This document shows positions 42,808 through 53,084 of a DNA stretch of 64,000 bases, piece by piece (position 1 is the first letter of the stretch; each line of letters starts with the position of its first letter). The position numbers and the translations under genes were made by a program. The stretch is from Moritella sp. F3 (GTDB lineage Bacteria > Pseudomonadota > Gammaproteobacteria > Enterobacterales > Moritellaceae). The notes below the pieces were generated by a model that made no database searches, had not been told where the DNA came from, and saw only the letters and a list, made by a program, of their open reading frames with translations. The stretch covers positions 186,001-250,000 of the forward strand of contig NZ_BLRL01000002.1 in the NCBI RefSeq assembly GCF_015082335.1, read 5' to 3'.

Positions 42808-45312
42808 ATGACTCATGATCTAAAAATACTGCGGTTGATAAAAATAATCCCTCCTATTATTGTCATTATTTTCGCTATTTTGGTTAACGTTATTGTCATT
42901 AACAATAACCAAACCAAGCTGAACAAAGATATCGTGTCCCTGCGCCAAGATTTTATAGAAAAAGAACAAGAACAGGCAAAATATCAAGTTAAACAAGTTT
43001 TTCAACAAATCCATTACGAAAAAAGTAACACCGAAAGGTTATTAAAAGAATCCATTAAAGCACGTGTTTATCAGGCTCACCGTATCGCCACGACGATTTA
43101 TGAAGCAAACAAAGATAAGCCTGAAGCGCAAGTCACCAAGTTAATTAGTGACGCCTTAAGAAGTATTCGCTTTAACCAAGGACGTGGTTATTATTTCATT
43201 TATAAAACTAATGGCTTTAATGTCATGCATCCTACCCTGCCAAACTTTGAGGGTACCGATAAATCTGATATCCAAGATGAAAGAGGCAATTACATTCTTC
43301 GCGATATAGCGAAATTAATGACCGCGAAAGGTGAAGGGTTTACGCGGTGGTGGTTTGTGAAACCGCAAAATAAAGATCAAGAATTTGAAAAAATTGGTTT
43401 TAGTAAGCGATTTGCACCTTACGACTGGTTTATAGGCACAGGTGAATATGTTATTGATGTCGAAAATGACATTAAGCAGCGTCTATTACATCGCATTTCC
43501 AATATCCGTTATGGCAGTAATGGCTATATTTTTGTCATCGATTATCAGGGTAATTATTTATCCCATTACAACGACGAAGTTAAAAATACCAACAGATACA
43601 ATACACTTAATGAGCAGAGTAGTTCCAACGCAAAACAGATCATCGACGTAGCCGAACAAGGCAGTGGATTTCTTAAGTATATTAGCGCGATGATGCCAAG
43701 CACGAACCGACCTGCAGAAAAAATCAGTTATATTATGGGATTCTCAGACTGGCAATGGGCAATAGGTTCAGGTGTGTATGTCAATGAAATTGAAGATTAC
43801 CTTACCACACGTGAAACAGCGATTGGCCTGCAAAATAGGCAAGATCTAACCAAAATTTTATGGCTGAGCTCATTTGTTACCGTCTTTTTTGTGGCGCTAT
43901 CACTTCTTTTCGCTAATTATTTAGGCCGTCGATTTGCCTCATATGAAAATAAAATAAGTGATGACTTTTCTGAATTAAATCAAATTAAAGAACAACTGCA
44001 ATTCCAAGCCTTGCACGATTCATTAACCAAACTACCTAACAGAGTATTGTTTGATACCTACATAGAAAAAGGCATTGCTCTATCAAAGAAAAACGATAAA
44101 AAATTAGCACTTATGTTTGTCGATCTCGATGATTTTAAGAAAATAAATGATTTGTATGGTCATTCAGTTGGCGACCAACTACTCACCAGACTTGGTATCA
44201 CGTTCAACCAAATGCTATCTCCCGGCGACAGTGTGGCTCGATTTGGTGGCGATGAATTTATTTTTTGCTTTCCGATGCTCGCTGATTTAGCCGAAGCTGA
44301 GACAAAAGCTAAGCACATATGTGCAATTTTCAAAAATCATTTTGTCATTAATGGTAAATCGATTCATTCAAGTTGCAGTATCGGGGTGGCAATGTACCCA
44401 GATGACGGGAGTGCTAGTGAGCAACTGATTAGTAAGGCTGATATTGTCTTGTATAAATCCAAGTCACAGCAAAAGGGCAATTATTTATTCTTTAATAATG
44501 CCATCAATACCCAGGTTAAACACGAGCTGTTACTGGAATCTGAATTACATTTAGCGATCGAAAAAAATGAACTAGATGTGCTATATCAGCCACAAATCGA
44601 TGTCGCTACAGGGCTTATTTACGGGGTTGAAGCATTGGTACGTTGGTATAATCCCAAGTTGGGGCATATCTCGCCTGTAGAATTCATTAAGGTCGCAGAA
44701 GACGTCGGTATAATCAATGAAATTGGCCGTTTTGTGATTGAAAAATCATTAACGGATATTTTACGCTTTAATCGCGACAGTGATATTCAACTACAGCTAT
44801 CAATTAACATTTCTCCTAAGCAATTAATGGAACCCGACTTTGTCAGTAACCTGATTAAGATCACCACTGATATGGCCGTTGATAATCATCTAGTGACGTT
44901 GGAGATTACTGAGAATGTATTGATTAATGACTTAGCGAAAGTGCAGCCTATTCTGCAATCAATCAGGGACTGTCATTTTAAACTCTCACTTGATGACTTT
45001 GGTACTGGCTACTCCTCGTTAAGTTACTTAAGTAATATGCCAATCACTGAAATAAAAATTGACCGTTCATTTATCGATAAATTTTTAATCAATAGCCAAA
45101 GTGAGTCCTTAGTCAAAACCATCATCGCTATTGGCCAGCTATGTGATTTAACCGTTATTGCCGAAGGGGTTGAAACGGAAGAGCAATATGCCCGCCTTCG
45201 TCATTATGGCTGTGACTTAGTACAAGGCTATTATTTTGATCGCCCCCTACCATTAGCGAAACTAACGAGTATTTATCAAAAAAAAACGCGCTATCCCAAT
45301 GCTGATTCGTAG
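42808..45312 (+). CDS. double-Cache GGDEF-EAL protein
   Basis: 834 residues. Membrane helix (about 14-33), tandem Cache_2-type sensor domains (about 70-220 and 225-330; motifs GRGYYFIYKTNGFNVMHP and GSNGYIFVIDYQGNYLSHY), second helix (350-370), GGDEF (intact at 480-484) and EAL (EALVRW from Glu608, DDFGTGYSSLSYL, AEGVET). Both catalytic signatures are intact, so it may be bifunctional. The position of the RxxD inhibitory site reads SPGD, so product inhibition of the cyclase is not expected. The stop codon is inside the loop of a terminator facing the next gene. Confidence 0.93.
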   Translation: MTHDLKILRLIKIIPPIIVIIFAILVNVIVINNNQTKLNKDIVSLRQDFIEKEQEQAKYQVKQVFQQIHYEKSNTERLLKESIKARVYQAHRIATTIYEANKDKPEAQVTKLISDALRSIRFNQGRGYYFIYKTNGFNVMHPTLPNFEGTDKSDIQDERGNYILRDIAKLMTAKGEGFTRWWFVKPQNKDQEFEKIGFSKRFAPYDWFIGTGEYVIDVENDIKQRLLHRISNIRYGSNGYIFVIDYQGNYLSHYNDEVKNTNRYNTLNEQSSSNAKQIIDVAEQGSGFLKYISAMMPSTNRPAEKISYIMGFSDWQWAIGSGVYVNEIEDYLTTRETAIGLQNRQDLTKILWLSSFVTVFFVALSLLFANYLGRRFASYENKISDDFSELNQIKEQLQFQALHDSLTKLPNRVLFDTYIEKGIALSKKNDKKLALMFVDLDDFKKINDLYGHSVGDQLLTRLGITFNQMLSPGDSVARFGGDEFIFCFPMLADLAEAETKAKHICAIFKNHFVINGKSIHSSCSIGVAMYPDDGSASEQLISKADIVLYKSKSQQKGNYLFFNNAINTQVKHELLLESELHLAIEKNELDVLYQPQIDVATGLIYGVEALVRWYNPKLGHISPVEFIKVAEDVGIINEIGRFVIEKSLTDILRFNRDSDIQLQLSINISPKQLMEPDFVSNLIKITTDMAVDNHLVTLEITENVLINDLAKVQPILQSIRDCHFKLSLDDFGTGYSSLSYLSNMPITEIKIDRSFIDKFLINSQSESLVKTIIAIGQLCDLTVIAEGVETEEQYARLRHYGCDLVQGYYFDRPLPLAKLTSIYQKKTRYPNADS

Positions 45313-45326
45313 CGGGATAACGCGTT
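45279..45326 (-). terminator. terminator between GGDEF-EAL gene and rluB cluster
   Basis: AACGCGCTATCCC (45285-45297) / GGGATAACGCGTT (45314-45326), one mismatch, 16-nt loop. On the reverse strand the stem is followed by an eight-base T run, so it terminates the leftward cluster. Confidence 0.7.
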
Positions 45327-45387
45327 ATGTAGTTAAGTCTATGCTCTCTACTTTATTAACTAGAGACTGACAATTAAAAATGTGTGC

Positions 45388-46404
45388 TTAGATACGAGAA
45401 CGTTTCTTCGCTACACCTTTTTTAGGACTACGCTGTCTAGTCGGTGCTTTCTTACCGTGTAGCGGAATACCTGAACCTGCTGGCTTAGTACGGCCTTGGC
45501 CTTTACCACGAGGTTCATTCGTTTCTTCCATTTCTTTACCCAATCGACCATCTTTTTTCGGTCTCTGGCGTGTTTCATTGTTTTTCAATGAGCGACGGAT
45601 ACGGCCTTGACGAATACGTGTTTCTTTACGATCGAGGTTACGTGCTGTTGTTTCAGGTGGTAATGAAACGATAGCGCGCAAGTAATTAATCTCATCAAGT
45701 GCTAGTTCTGACCAACCACCACGTGGTAGACGGCGATCAAGTACTAATGAACCATAACGGATACGGATAAGACGACTTACCTGAATACCTTGAGATTCCC
45801 ATAAACGACGAACTTCACGGTTACGACCTTCACTCAATAGTACGTTGTACCATTGGTTAAGACCTTCGCCGCCAGTTCCCTCAGCAACACCTTTAATTTT
45901 TTGGAATTTAGCTGGGCCATCTTCCAATTCAACACCCATACGTAGGTTTTGAATGATTTTCGGTGTTACTTCACCAAAGATACGACAAGAGTATTCACGC
46001 TCTACTTCGTGGCTTGGGTGCATTAGACGGTTTGCTAGCTCACCATCTGTAGTAAATAATAATAGACCAGATGTATTGATATCTAGACGACCAATCGCGA
46101 TCCAACGGCCGCTTTTTAATGGTGGTAGACGATCGAATACAGTCTTACGACCTTCTGGATCTTTACGTGTACATAACTCACCTTCAGGCTTATGGTATGC
46201 AAGAATACGACAAACGTTTTCTTCTTCTGTGATAATTTGTACCGGATGTCCATCCAAACGAACTTTATCCGTTTCTTCAACACGGGTACCCAATGTCACA
46301 ATATCACCATTAACGCTGACACGGCCTTCTGCGATCACAGCTTCCATCTCACGACGGGAACCTAAACCAGCACGTGCTAGTACTTTCTGTAGCTTTTCAC
46401 TCAT
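45388..46404 (-). CDS. rluB: 23S rRNA pseudouridine synthase RluB
   Basis: 338 residues: S4 RNA-binding domain ([20 protein letters not shown]), then the RsuA-type synthase core with the catalytic Asp in [17 protein letters not shown]. RluB modifies U2605 of 23S rRNA. The last 90 residues are a strongly basic, low-complexity tail (Lys/Arg, ends [11 protein letters not shown]), expected to bind rRNA; E. coli RluB also has one. Last gene of a leftward cluster; it follows scpB after 51 nt. RluE/RluF are alternatives; the operon with scpAB is typical of rluB. Confidence 0.93.
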   Translation of the reverse strand: MSEKLQKVLARAGLGSRREMEAVIAEGRVSVNGDIVTLGTRVEETDKVRLDGHPVQIITEEENVCRILAYHKPEGELCTRKDPEGRKTVFDRLPPLKSGRWIAIGRLDINTSGLLLFTTDGELANRLMHPSHEVEREYSCRIFGEVTPKIIQNLRMGVELEDGPAKFQKIKGVAEGTGGEGLNQWYNVLLSEGRNREVRRLWESQGIQVSRLIRIRYGSLVLDRRLPRGGWSELALDEINYLRAIVSLPPETTARNLDRKETRIRQGRIRRSLKNNETRQRPKKDGRLGKEMEETNEPRGKGQGRTKPAGSGIPLHGKKAPTRQRSPKKGVAKKRSRI

Positions 46405-46455
46405 CAGTTTTCCTAAATATTAAGTTAAATTCTTCGTTATTTTTATTTGATACCG

Positions 46456-47034
46456 TTAGATATCCAATACAATTTCATCATCCATGGCGGCTAATTTAGC
46501 CAATAGAGCTTCATCCAATGGGGGTAACTCTTGAATACTTTTAATACCAAAGTAATCTAAAAATTGCGTGGTTGTCGCATACAAAGCCGGTCGTCCCGGT
46601 ACTTCTTTACGGCCAATCACTTTGATCCATTCCCGTTCTTCAAGGGTGTGGATCGTTTGGCTGCTGACGGCAACCCCACGAACTGCTTCAATATCACCCC
46701 GACTAACGGGTTGACGATAAGCAATCAGTGCTAATGTTTCTAATGTCGCGCGCGAGTATTTCGCCGGTTTATCTTGCAACATACGTTGCAGCCAAGGCGT
46801 TAAATGAGAACGCGCTTGAAAACGATAACCACTGGCCACTTCCACCAGCTCAATACCCTTACCTTGATAATCATGCGTTATCTCGGCAATGTAAGCCACG
46901 ACTTGCTGACGGCTTAGGTCTTCTTCGGCAAGCACATCTCGGCACAAAGCCGCTAATGATAACGGTTTCTTGGCCACAAAAATAGCAGCTTCGATAATCT
47001 GTTTATAAGGTGTTGTATTCACAGTCGGTCTCAT
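46456..47034 (-). CDS. scpB: segregation and condensation protein B
   Basis: 192 residues of winged-helix protein. ScpB forms a dimer that binds ScpA in the SMC-type condensin complex. Conserved signs: YKQIIEAAIFVAKKPLSLAALCRDV, LETLALIAYRQPVSRGDIEAVRGV and GRPALYATTTQFLDYFGI. It begins two bases after the scpA stop, so the two are tightly coupled. The pair fits non-enterobacterial gammaproteobacteria. Confidence 0.94.
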   Translation of the reverse strand: MRPTVNTTPYKQIIEAAIFVAKKPLSLAALCRDVLAEEDLSRQQVVAYIAEITHDYQGKGIELVEVASGYRFQARSHLTPWLQRMLQDKPAKYSRATLETLALIAYRQPVSRGDIEAVRGVAVSSQTIHTLEEREWIKVIGRKEVPGRPALYATTTQFLDYFGIKSIQELPPLDEALLAKLAAMDDEIVLDI

Positions 47035-47036
47035 AC

Positions 47037-47822
47037 TTATTCGGCTAAGCTTAAGTATATCTCACCCAAGTGATTATTCTGGATCAGACTGATTAAAGAC
47101 TCTTTAAGTAACTCAAGGATTGCGAGAAAACTCACCACAATACCGCGTCGGCCTTCTTCAAGATCGATAATTTGATGGAAAGTGCGTACTTTACCATCTT
47201 GCAGTAATGCCAGTATGTGCGTCATCTTTTCGCGCGTGGTTAATACCTCACGTTGGATCTGATGATGCTCGAAGTGTTCTGCTTTCTTGAGTAATTTTTG
47301 CAGATTATACGCCAAGTCTCGTAGAGATACCTCAGCTAATAACGGTGCGGCGGTAATATTATCAGGTAGATCAGCACTAGCAACAAAAATATCACGTAAT
47401 ATTCGTGGTTGCTTATCTAATTCTTCTGCTGCATTCTTAAATATTTCGTATTCTTGTAACTGTCTGATCAGCACTAAACGTGGATCATCAAGTTCTTCTT
47501 CTGCCACCACTAATTTAGGTAATAGCAAACGTGATTTAATTTCCGCCAGCAAGGCGGCCATCACCAAATACTCACCGGCCAACTCAATTTTCAACGTGGT
47601 CATTAATTCCACATATTCCATGTATTGCGCCGTGATTTTTTGCATTGGTAACTGCAAAATATCGAGTTTTTGCTTTTTAATTAAATACAGTAATAAATCT
47701 AATGGCCCTTCAAATGCGTCTAAAAATACACTCAGCGCATCTGGCGGAATAAACAAATCCTTGGGTACTTTACGTAATAATTCGCCATTAACCTTGGCAA
47801 TCGCAGTGCTAGACTCTACCAC
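47037..47822 (-). CDS. scpA: segregation and condensation protein A
   Basis: 261 residues. Kleisin subunit that bridges the SMC heads. FEGPLDLLLYLIKKQKLDI near residue 33 and the C-terminal winged region (GRRGIVVSFLAILELLKESL) are characteristic. Upstream gene starts 3 nt away, downstream scpB 2 nt, so it sits within one operon. The extended N-terminus (about 25 residues before FEGP) is longer than in many homologues. No frameshift. Confidence 0.94.
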   Translation of the reverse strand: MVESSTAIAKVNGELLRKVPKDLFIPPDALSVFLDAFEGPLDLLLYLIKKQKLDILQLPMQKITAQYMEYVELMTTLKIELAGEYLVMAALLAEIKSRLLLPKLVVAEEELDDPRLVLIRQLQEYEIFKNAAEELDKQPRILRDIFVASADLPDNITAAPLLAEVSLRDLAYNLQKLLKKAEHFEHHQIQREVLTTREKMTHILALLQDGKVRTFHQIIDLEEGRRGIVVSFLAILELLKESLISLIQNNHLGEIYLSLAE

Positions 47823-47825
47823 GGG

Positions 47826-48446
47826 TTACACGAAAGCAGATGCATCACCAGCACCTTGACGAAGGAGCACAGCATTACCTTCAGAATAATCAATTACGGT
47901 TGTCGCTTGCTCACCTAAATAGCCACCATTAATAATCAGATCGACTTGGTTCTCAAGTTGATCACGGATAGCTTCAGGATCAAATTCAGTGCCCTCGTTC
48001 CCAGGTAAGATTAAAGACGTCGACATCATAGGTTCCCCTAAGGTTTCTAATAATGCCAATGCAATAGCGTTATCAGGAACACGAATACCAATGGTTTTAC
48101 GCTTTGGATTCATTAAACGGCGCGGCACTTCTTTCGTGCCTTTAAAAATAAAGGTATACGGACCTGGGGTATTGTTTTTAAGCGCACGATAAGCACTATT
48201 ATCCACACGAGCGTACGACGATAGCTCTGATAAATCACGACACAGTAACGTAAAGTTATGGTCTTTATCTAACTTACGGATTTTACAAATACGCTCTAAC
48301 GCGGCTTTGTCACCAGTGTGGCAACCTAACGCATAACCTGAATCTGTCGGATAGATGATCACACCACCGTCACGTAATATAGCAACGGCCTGACTGATTA
48401 AGCGCGCTTGCGGATTATCAGGGTGTACATAAAAAAATTGACTCAT
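47826..48446 (-). CDS. yciO: Sua5/YrdC-family protein, YciO-like
   Basis: 206 residues. The YrdC fold with a dsRNA/threonylcarbamoyl-AMP binding cleft; TsaC and Sua5 make TC-AMP for tRNA t6A, but YciO is a paralogue of unsettled role. Signs: IYPTDSGYALGC, LCRDLSELSSYA, GPYTFIFKGT, GEPMMSTSLILPG. The length fits YciO (206) better than TsaC (190). It lies within the scpAB operon, after the PHP phosphoesterase gene, as in Escherichia coli yciO next to yciV (rnm). Substrate not readable. Confidence 0.85.
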   Translation of the reverse strand: MSQFFYVHPDNPQARLISQAVAILRDGGVIIYPTDSGYALGCHTGDKAALERICKIRKLDKDHNFTLLCRDLSELSSYARVDNSAYRALKNNTPGPYTFIFKGTKEVPRRLMNPKRKTIGIRVPDNAIALALLETLGEPMMSTSLILPGNEGTEFDPEAIRDQLENQVDLIINGGYLGEQATTVIDYSEGNAVLLRQGAGDASAFV

Positions 48447-48524
48447 AATAATGATACCTTAACTGTTTATGACCGTTGCAGATGCAGTTCACATCCATTC
48501 AGATTCCAACGCTATTTGAGCTCT

Positions 48525-49391
48525 TTACTCGGCAATAGCAACTGGTTTTTTCGCATCGATTTCAGGCCAAGACGACCACACAGGGGTGCAGTCTTTAGGG
48601 ATATATAAATTTCGACCTAATTCAGTCCAGCTACTTGGTCGATGAAAATCAGAACCAACAGACCCAGCTAAATTATAATCACGACCATAAGTCGCCAATT
48701 GAGTTCGTTCAGTAATACCTTGTTGTGGCTGTCCCACTTCCAGTGCATCACCACCCGCTTCTTCAAAGGCTGCTAATAATCTTTTAAACCATTTAGTTGA
48801 CAGTTTATACTGCAGCGGATGAGCCAGTACAGCTTGGCCACCTGATTGATGTATTATTTCTATCGTTTGTTCAATTGTTGCCCAGTTCGGTGGCACGTAA
48901 CCGGTTTTACCTTTGGCTAAGAAACGTTTAAATACATTCTGAAAGGTATTTTCCACACCTTGCTCAACCAAGTATTTAGCAAAGTGACTGCGGGTGATAC
49001 TGGCATCACCCGCCAAGGCTTTTGCACCTTCATAGGCATTGGGAATACGTGCTTTAGCTAAACGGTTACCCATTTCAACAGCACGCTCTTCACGCTTGTT
49101 ACGTTGTTCAGCTAAAAATGCCTGTAATTCAGGATTGGCCAGGTCGACGTTTAAACCAACAACATGAATTTCATGATTTTGCCAGTTAGTCGACACTTCC
49201 ACGCCATTGATCAGCGTCAGCGGCAGTTGCTTTTCAGCAATCGTGTCATGGCCTTCTTGTAAACCGTCAGTGGTGTCGTGATCGGTGATCGCTAATACAT
49301 CCACACGATGTTCAACCGCACGTTGTACTAATTCAGCTGGACTAAGAGAGCCGTCAGAGGCAGTAGTATGAGAATGTAAATCGTATATCAT
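48525..49391 (-). CDS. rnm: PHP-domain phosphoesterase, RNase AM (YciV) type
   Basis: 288 residues of the PHP family, E. coli homologue YciV/TrpH, now known as 5'-3' exoribonuclease RNase AM that trims rRNA 5' ends. Metal residues visible: DLHSHTTASDG (residues 3-13), ITDHDTTDG, HPLQYKLSTKW, and GSDFHRPSSW near the C-terminus. The location upstream of and divergent from the trp operon fits the old name trpH. First gene of the leftward cluster; the spacer to trpL is about 160 nt and must hold both promoters. Confidence 0.92.
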   Translation of the reverse strand: MIYDLHSHTTASDGSLSPAELVQRAVEHRVDVLAITDHDTTDGLQEGHDTIAEKQLPLTLINGVEVSTNWQNHEIHVVGLNVDLANPELQAFLAEQRNKREERAVEMGNRLAKARIPNAYEGAKALAGDASITRSHFAKYLVEQGVENTFQNVFKRFLAKGKTGYVPPNWATIEQTIEIIHQSGGQAVLAHPLQYKLSTKWFKRLLAAFEEAGGDALEVGQPQQGITERTQLATYGRDYNLAGSVGSDFHRPSSWTELGRNLYIPKDCTPVWSSWPEIDAKKPVAIAE

Positions 49392-49490
49392 AAAAGTAGA
49401 GCGTATCCAGCGATAAAAAGTCAGAAAAGGAACAATAAGGCCCTATTATAAGTTTTATTTAACAATTTCACACAAATATTAATAAATGTA

Positions 49491-49519
49491 TTGACAATAA
49501 TAGCCCTAAACGCATAAGT
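49491..49519 (+). promoter_or_regulatory. candidate trp operon promoter
   Basis: TTGACA (49491-49496) matches the -35 box perfectly; 16-17 nt later CATAAG/ATAAGT is a weak -10 (4 of 6). The trpL ATG is about 36 nt beyond. No convincing TrpR operator was seen in the next 30 bases. Confidence 0.45.
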
Positions 49520-49554
49520 TTAACCTAATTAGATAACTTTATGGCTCAGAATCA

Positions 49555-49608
49555 ATGCAAATTATTACAAACCAAACAATCAGTTGGTGGTGGCACATTC
49601 CTCTTTAA
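49555..49608 (+). CDS. trpL: trp leader peptide
   Basis: 17 codons ATG to TAA coding MQIITNQTISWWWHIPL, with three consecutive Trp codons (TGG TGG TGG at 49585-49593). Ribosome stalling on these when charged tRNA-Trp is scarce lets an antiterminator form. Alternative: AAACGGGC (49607-49614) overlaps the stop codon and complements GCCCGTTT of the terminator. This is the structure of a classical attenuator. Confidence 0.92.
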   Translation: MQIITNQTISWWWHIPL

Positions 49609-49698
49609 ACGGGCATGTGATTTTGTGATATCTGCAGTAAATGTAAATCTACAAAAATAACAAACATTAAAGCCCGTTTCATTGAAACGGGCTTTTTT
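49594..49698 (+). promoter_or_regulatory. trp attenuator (antiterminator and terminator)
   Basis: Terminator AAAGCCCGTTTC (49669-49680) / GAAACGGGCTTT (49684-49695), loop ATT, followed by a T run to 49698. Region 2, AAACGGGC (49607-49614), can pair with GCCCGTTT (49672-49679), forming the antiterminator. A short 1:2 pairing CACAT (49594) / ATGTG (49615) is possible. It ends 37 nt before trpE. Confidence 0.9.
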
Positions 49699-49735
49699 AT
49701 TGGAAATTTAGTCACTTTAAAGCAAGGAAAGTACT

Positions 49736-51385
49736 ATGACGCAGCGATTAGCGCCAGGTAAATTACATTCAATTCAGCAAGATTGTCCGCACATTGATGA
49801 TCCCCTTGCATTCTACCGTCACATGTATCGTCCCAGCGGTAATAGCTTATTGCTAGAATCTGCGGACATCGTTACCAAGACCGCGCTACAAAGTTTAATT
49901 TTGTTAGATGCTGCCGTTAAAATCTCTTGTTTTGGCCGCACAGTTCAATTTAGCGCATTGACCAAGAATGGTGAAAATTTACTGCCATTTTTAGCTGGCG
50001 AATTTACTGCCCAGTTTGGTACCGATACAGTGACATCTCTGAGTCATGACCAATTAGCATTAAGCTTTGCCCCAACAGACGACAGCCTAGATGAAGATTC
50101 ACGTTTGCAGTCATCATCACCGTTTGATGCCCTGCGCACCATGATCAATCGCGTCATTCCAGAAACACCGTTTCACGAAGCGTTATTCTTAGGCGGCTGT
50201 TTTGCCTATGACATGATTGCCAGTGTCGAGTCTCTGCCAAAAGTACCTGATGGCGCGAATATCTGCCCTGACTTTGTATTCTATGTGGCTGAAACGTTGA
50301 TCGTCATTGATCGCCAAACCCAACAATCAAAGTTAATCGGTAGCGTATTTGGTGGTGAACACTTCGTTACGGCGTTAAATGAGACTGAAACTAAATTAGC
50401 GCGTATCCAAACCGAATGTACAACGGTATTAGCCGCTAACACCGAAGTTAAAACCACAGACCTCACACTCAACGTCGATATCAGTGATAGTGAATTTTGC
50501 AGCACAGTAGAAGATTTAAAAGATTACATTCGTAAAGGTGATATTTTCCAAGTTGTCCCATCACGTTGCTTTAATCTACCTTGCCCTGATTCACTCGCTG
50601 CTTATGAAAAACTCAAGCAAACGAACGCCAGCCCGTACATGTTCTATCTGAACGATTCAGACTTTGTATTATTTGGTGCATCACCAGAAAGTGCATTGAA
50701 ATATGATGCGCAAAGCAATGACGTTGAGATTTACCCTATTGCAGGCACACGTCGCCGTGGCTTCCGCGCTGACGGTTCTATTTGCCCTGACTTAGATGGT
50801 CGTATTGAATTAGAACTTCGCCAAGATAAAAAAGAAACCGCTGAACATATTATGCTGGTTGATTTAGCACGTAACGATGTGGCTCGTATTAGCCAACCCG
50901 GTACACGCTACGTGGCAAATCTATTAAACGTGGACCGTTACAGCTACGTGATGCACTTGGTGTCGCGCGTAAAAGGTAAACTACGTAACGATCTTGATGC
51001 CCTACACGCTTATCAAGCTTGCATGAACATGGGTACCTTAGTCGGCGCACCAAAAATTCGCGCCGCGGAACTTGTGCGTCAAGTTGAACAACAACGTCGT
51101 GGTAGTTATGGCGGTGCGGTCGGTTACCTTACGGGTGACGGCACGATGGATACTTGTATTGTTATTCGCTCTGCATTTGTAAAAAATGATACCGCTTATG
51201 TGCAAGCAGGCGCTGGTGTGGTTTACGATTCAAACCCGCAATCTGAAGCAGATGAAACCCGCAGTAAAGCAGCCGCAGTATTAAATGCCGTGGCACTAGC
51301 GCAAGGTTCATCATTGGCAGAGATTATGGCAGCTAACAGTATGAAAGCAAAAGCTAACTCAACCCCAACTAACAACGCTAAGTAA
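49736..51385 (+). CDS. trpE: anthranilate synthase component I
   Basis: 549 residues; chorismate + NH3/Gln to anthranilate, with TrpG. The Trp-feedback loop LLLESADI (near 38-45) is present and the chorismate-binding core has [31 protein letters not shown] and CVVIRSA-type segments (CIVIRSAF). C-terminal tail after about 530 is low-complexity, Lys/Asn/Ala rich and not part of the catalytic domain. First structural gene after an attenuator; trpG follows 10 nt later. Confidence 0.97.
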   Translation: MTQRLAPGKLHSIQQDCPHIDDPLAFYRHMYRPSGNSLLLESADIVTKTALQSLILLDAAVKISCFGRTVQFSALTKNGENLLPFLAGEFTAQFGTDTVTSLSHDQLALSFAPTDDSLDEDSRLQSSSPFDALRTMINRVIPETPFHEALFLGGCFAYDMIASVESLPKVPDGANICPDFVFYVAETLIVIDRQTQQSKLIGSVFGGEHFVTALNETETKLARIQTECTTVLAANTEVKTTDLTLNVDISDSEFCSTVEDLKDYIRKGDIFQVVPSRCFNLPCPDSLAAYEKLKQTNASPYMFYLNDSDFVLFGASPESALKYDAQSNDVEIYPIAGTRRRGFRADGSICPDLDGRIELELRQDKKETAEHIMLVDLARNDVARISQPGTRYVANLLNVDRYSYVMHLVSRVKGKLRNDLDALHAYQACMNMGTLVGAPKIRAAELVRQVEQQRRGSYGGAVGYLTGDGTMDTCIVIRSAFVKNDTAYVQAGAGVVYDSNPQSEADETRSKAAAVLNAVALAQGSSLAEIMAANSMKAKANSTPTNNAK

Positions 51386-51395
51386 CGGAGGCAAC

Positions 51396-52001
51396 ATGAG
51401 CAACACTTTATTTTTATTAGACAACTTTGACTCTTTTACTTACAACCTCGTGGACCAGTTTCGCAGCCTAGGCCATGAAGTGAAGATTTACCGTAATAGT
51501 ATTAGCGCAGAAACAATTAAGCAGCAAATTGATGCATGTGAAAACGACCCAATTGTGGTACTTTCACCAGGGCCAGGTAATCCATCAGAAGCAGGTTGTT
51601 TGTTGGAACTTATTCGCTTATGCCGTGGTCAATATCCCATGATCGGCATCTGCTTAGGTCATCAAGCGTTGGTACAGCAATATGGTGGCGTCGTTGGCCG
51701 TGCAGAAGAAATCATGCATGGTAAAGCATCATCAATTAACCATGATGGTCAGTTTATGTTTGCCGGTTTAAGCCAGCCACTACCAGTTGCCCGTTATCAC
51801 TCATTAGTCGCAACAAAAGTACCAAGTAGCTTAACGGTTAATGCCGAATTTAACGGTATGCCAATGGCGATTATTCAGCCAGAAGACAAAGTGATAGGTT
51901 TTCAATTTCATCCAGAATCAATATTAACCAGTGAAGGCGCTGCGCTGTTAAAAAATACCCTAGCATGGGCAACAGAATCAGCAATAAGTCCTAAGGAGTA
52001 G
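51396..52001 (+). CDS. trpG: anthranilate synthase component II (glutamine amidotransferase)
   Basis: 201 residues. Class I glutaminase supplying ammonia to TrpE: catalytic Cys in GICLGHQAL, His/Glu in [11 protein letters not shown], and the GPGNPSEAG loop. It is not fused to TrpD, unlike in E. coli; it resembles the standalone TrpG of Vibrio, Shewanella and Pseudomonas. PabA is excluded by context. trpD starts 4 nt after the stop (ATG 52006). Confidence 0.96.
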   Translation: MSNTLFLLDNFDSFTYNLVDQFRSLGHEVKIYRNSISAETIKQQIDACENDPIVVLSPGPGNPSEAGCLLELIRLCRGQYPMIGICLGHQALVQQYGGVVGRAEEIMHGKASSINHDGQFMFAGLSQPLPVARYHSLVATKVPSSLTVNAEFNGMPMAIIQPEDKVIGFQFHPESILTSEGAALLKNTLAWATESAISPKE

Positions 52002-52005
52002 GTCA

Positions 52006-53043
52006 ATGGAAAATACAAACACAACACCAACAATCGCCGACATTCTCGAAAAGCTATATGCAAACCAAGTACTGACAATTGAAGAGTCAGAAACGGTATT
52101 TACCGCGGTCGTACAAGGTGAAATGGATCCAATCGTACTTTCATCTGTATTAACGGCGTTAAAAATGCGTGGTGAGCAACCCGACGAGATCGCTGGCGCA
52201 GCACAAGCCTTATTAGCGGCAGCAACCCCATTCCCAGCAGTTGACGAATTACATGCTGATTGCTGTGGTACTGGTGGCGATAACATGAATACCATTAATA
52301 TCTCAACAACAGCCGCGTTTGTCGCAGCTGCTTGCGGGTTGAAAATGACTAAGCATGGTAATCGTAGTGTATCGAGCAAATCAGGTTCTTCGGACTTATT
52401 AGAAGCATTTGGCATTAACTTAACGCAAACCCCTGCACAAGCAAAAGCCTGCCTTGATGAATTAGGTATTTGCTTTTTGTTCGCGCCGCAATACCACGCC
52501 GGTATTCGCCATGCGATGCCTGTGCGCCAAACCCTGAAAACCCGCACCATCTTTAATCTGCTTGGCCCGTTATTAAACCCAACGCGCCCACAAGTACAAT
52601 TAATGGGAGTGTATGACGAAAATTTAATTCTACCGATAGCAGAAACCATGGATAAACTCGGTGTACAACGCGCATTAGTCGTCCACGGCAGTGGCTTAGA
52701 TGAAGTCGCCCTGCACGGTGAAACCAAAGTAGCTGAATTAAATAACGGCATGATCACAGAATACACCATCAGCCCTGAAGACTTCGGCGTGGCACGTTAT
52801 GACGTAGCAGAACTGCGCGGCGGTGATGCAGCTGAAAATAAAGTCATTATCGAGCGCCTATTATCAGGTCACGGCACTGATGCACAAAAAGCCGCTGTGG
52901 CAATCAACGTATCGGCATTATTAATGGTTGCAGAGATAGCAACAGACTTTAAACACGGCACTGAATTAGCCATGGCTGCAATTGATAATGGCAGCGCATT
53001 AGCCTTGATTAACCAGCTAGCAGCAAAAAGCCAGCAAGCTTAG
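52006..53043 (+). CDS. trpD: anthranilate phosphoribosyltransferase
   Basis: 345 residues. Transfers the phosphoribosyl group from PRPP to anthranilate. PRPP loop GTGGDNMNTINISTTAA and the KHGNRSVSSKSGSSD loop are intact; RHAMPVRQTLKTRTIFNLLGP carries further conserved residues. Standalone enzyme of normal length. Gap of 41 nt to trpCF, which has its own ribosome binding site (GGAAGGAAG). Confidence 0.97.
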   Translation: MENTNTTPTIADILEKLYANQVLTIEESETVFTAVVQGEMDPIVLSSVLTALKMRGEQPDEIAGAAQALLAAATPFPAVDELHADCCGTGGDNMNTINISTTAAFVAAACGLKMTKHGNRSVSSKSGSSDLLEAFGINLTQTPAQAKACLDELGICFLFAPQYHAGIRHAMPVRQTLKTRTIFNLLGPLLNPTRPQVQLMGVYDENLILPIAETMDKLGVQRALVVHGSGLDEVALHGETKVAELNNGMITEYTISPEDFGVARYDVAELRGGDAAENKVIIERLLSGHGTDAQKAAVAINVSALLMVAEIATDFKHGTELAMAAIDNGSALALINQLAAKSQQA

Positions 53044-53084
53044 CCATACCGTTAATAACTGAATCTAACAGGAAGGAAGCATAA

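Noticed and set aside
49500..49554. TrpR operator
   Set aside because: AAGTT and AACTT flanks occur, but no sequence close to CTAGTTAACTAG was seen.
49541..49672. Alternative frame from ATG 49541 over the trp leader
   Set aside because: Wrong frame for Trp codons; the 17-codon WWW peptide explains the region.
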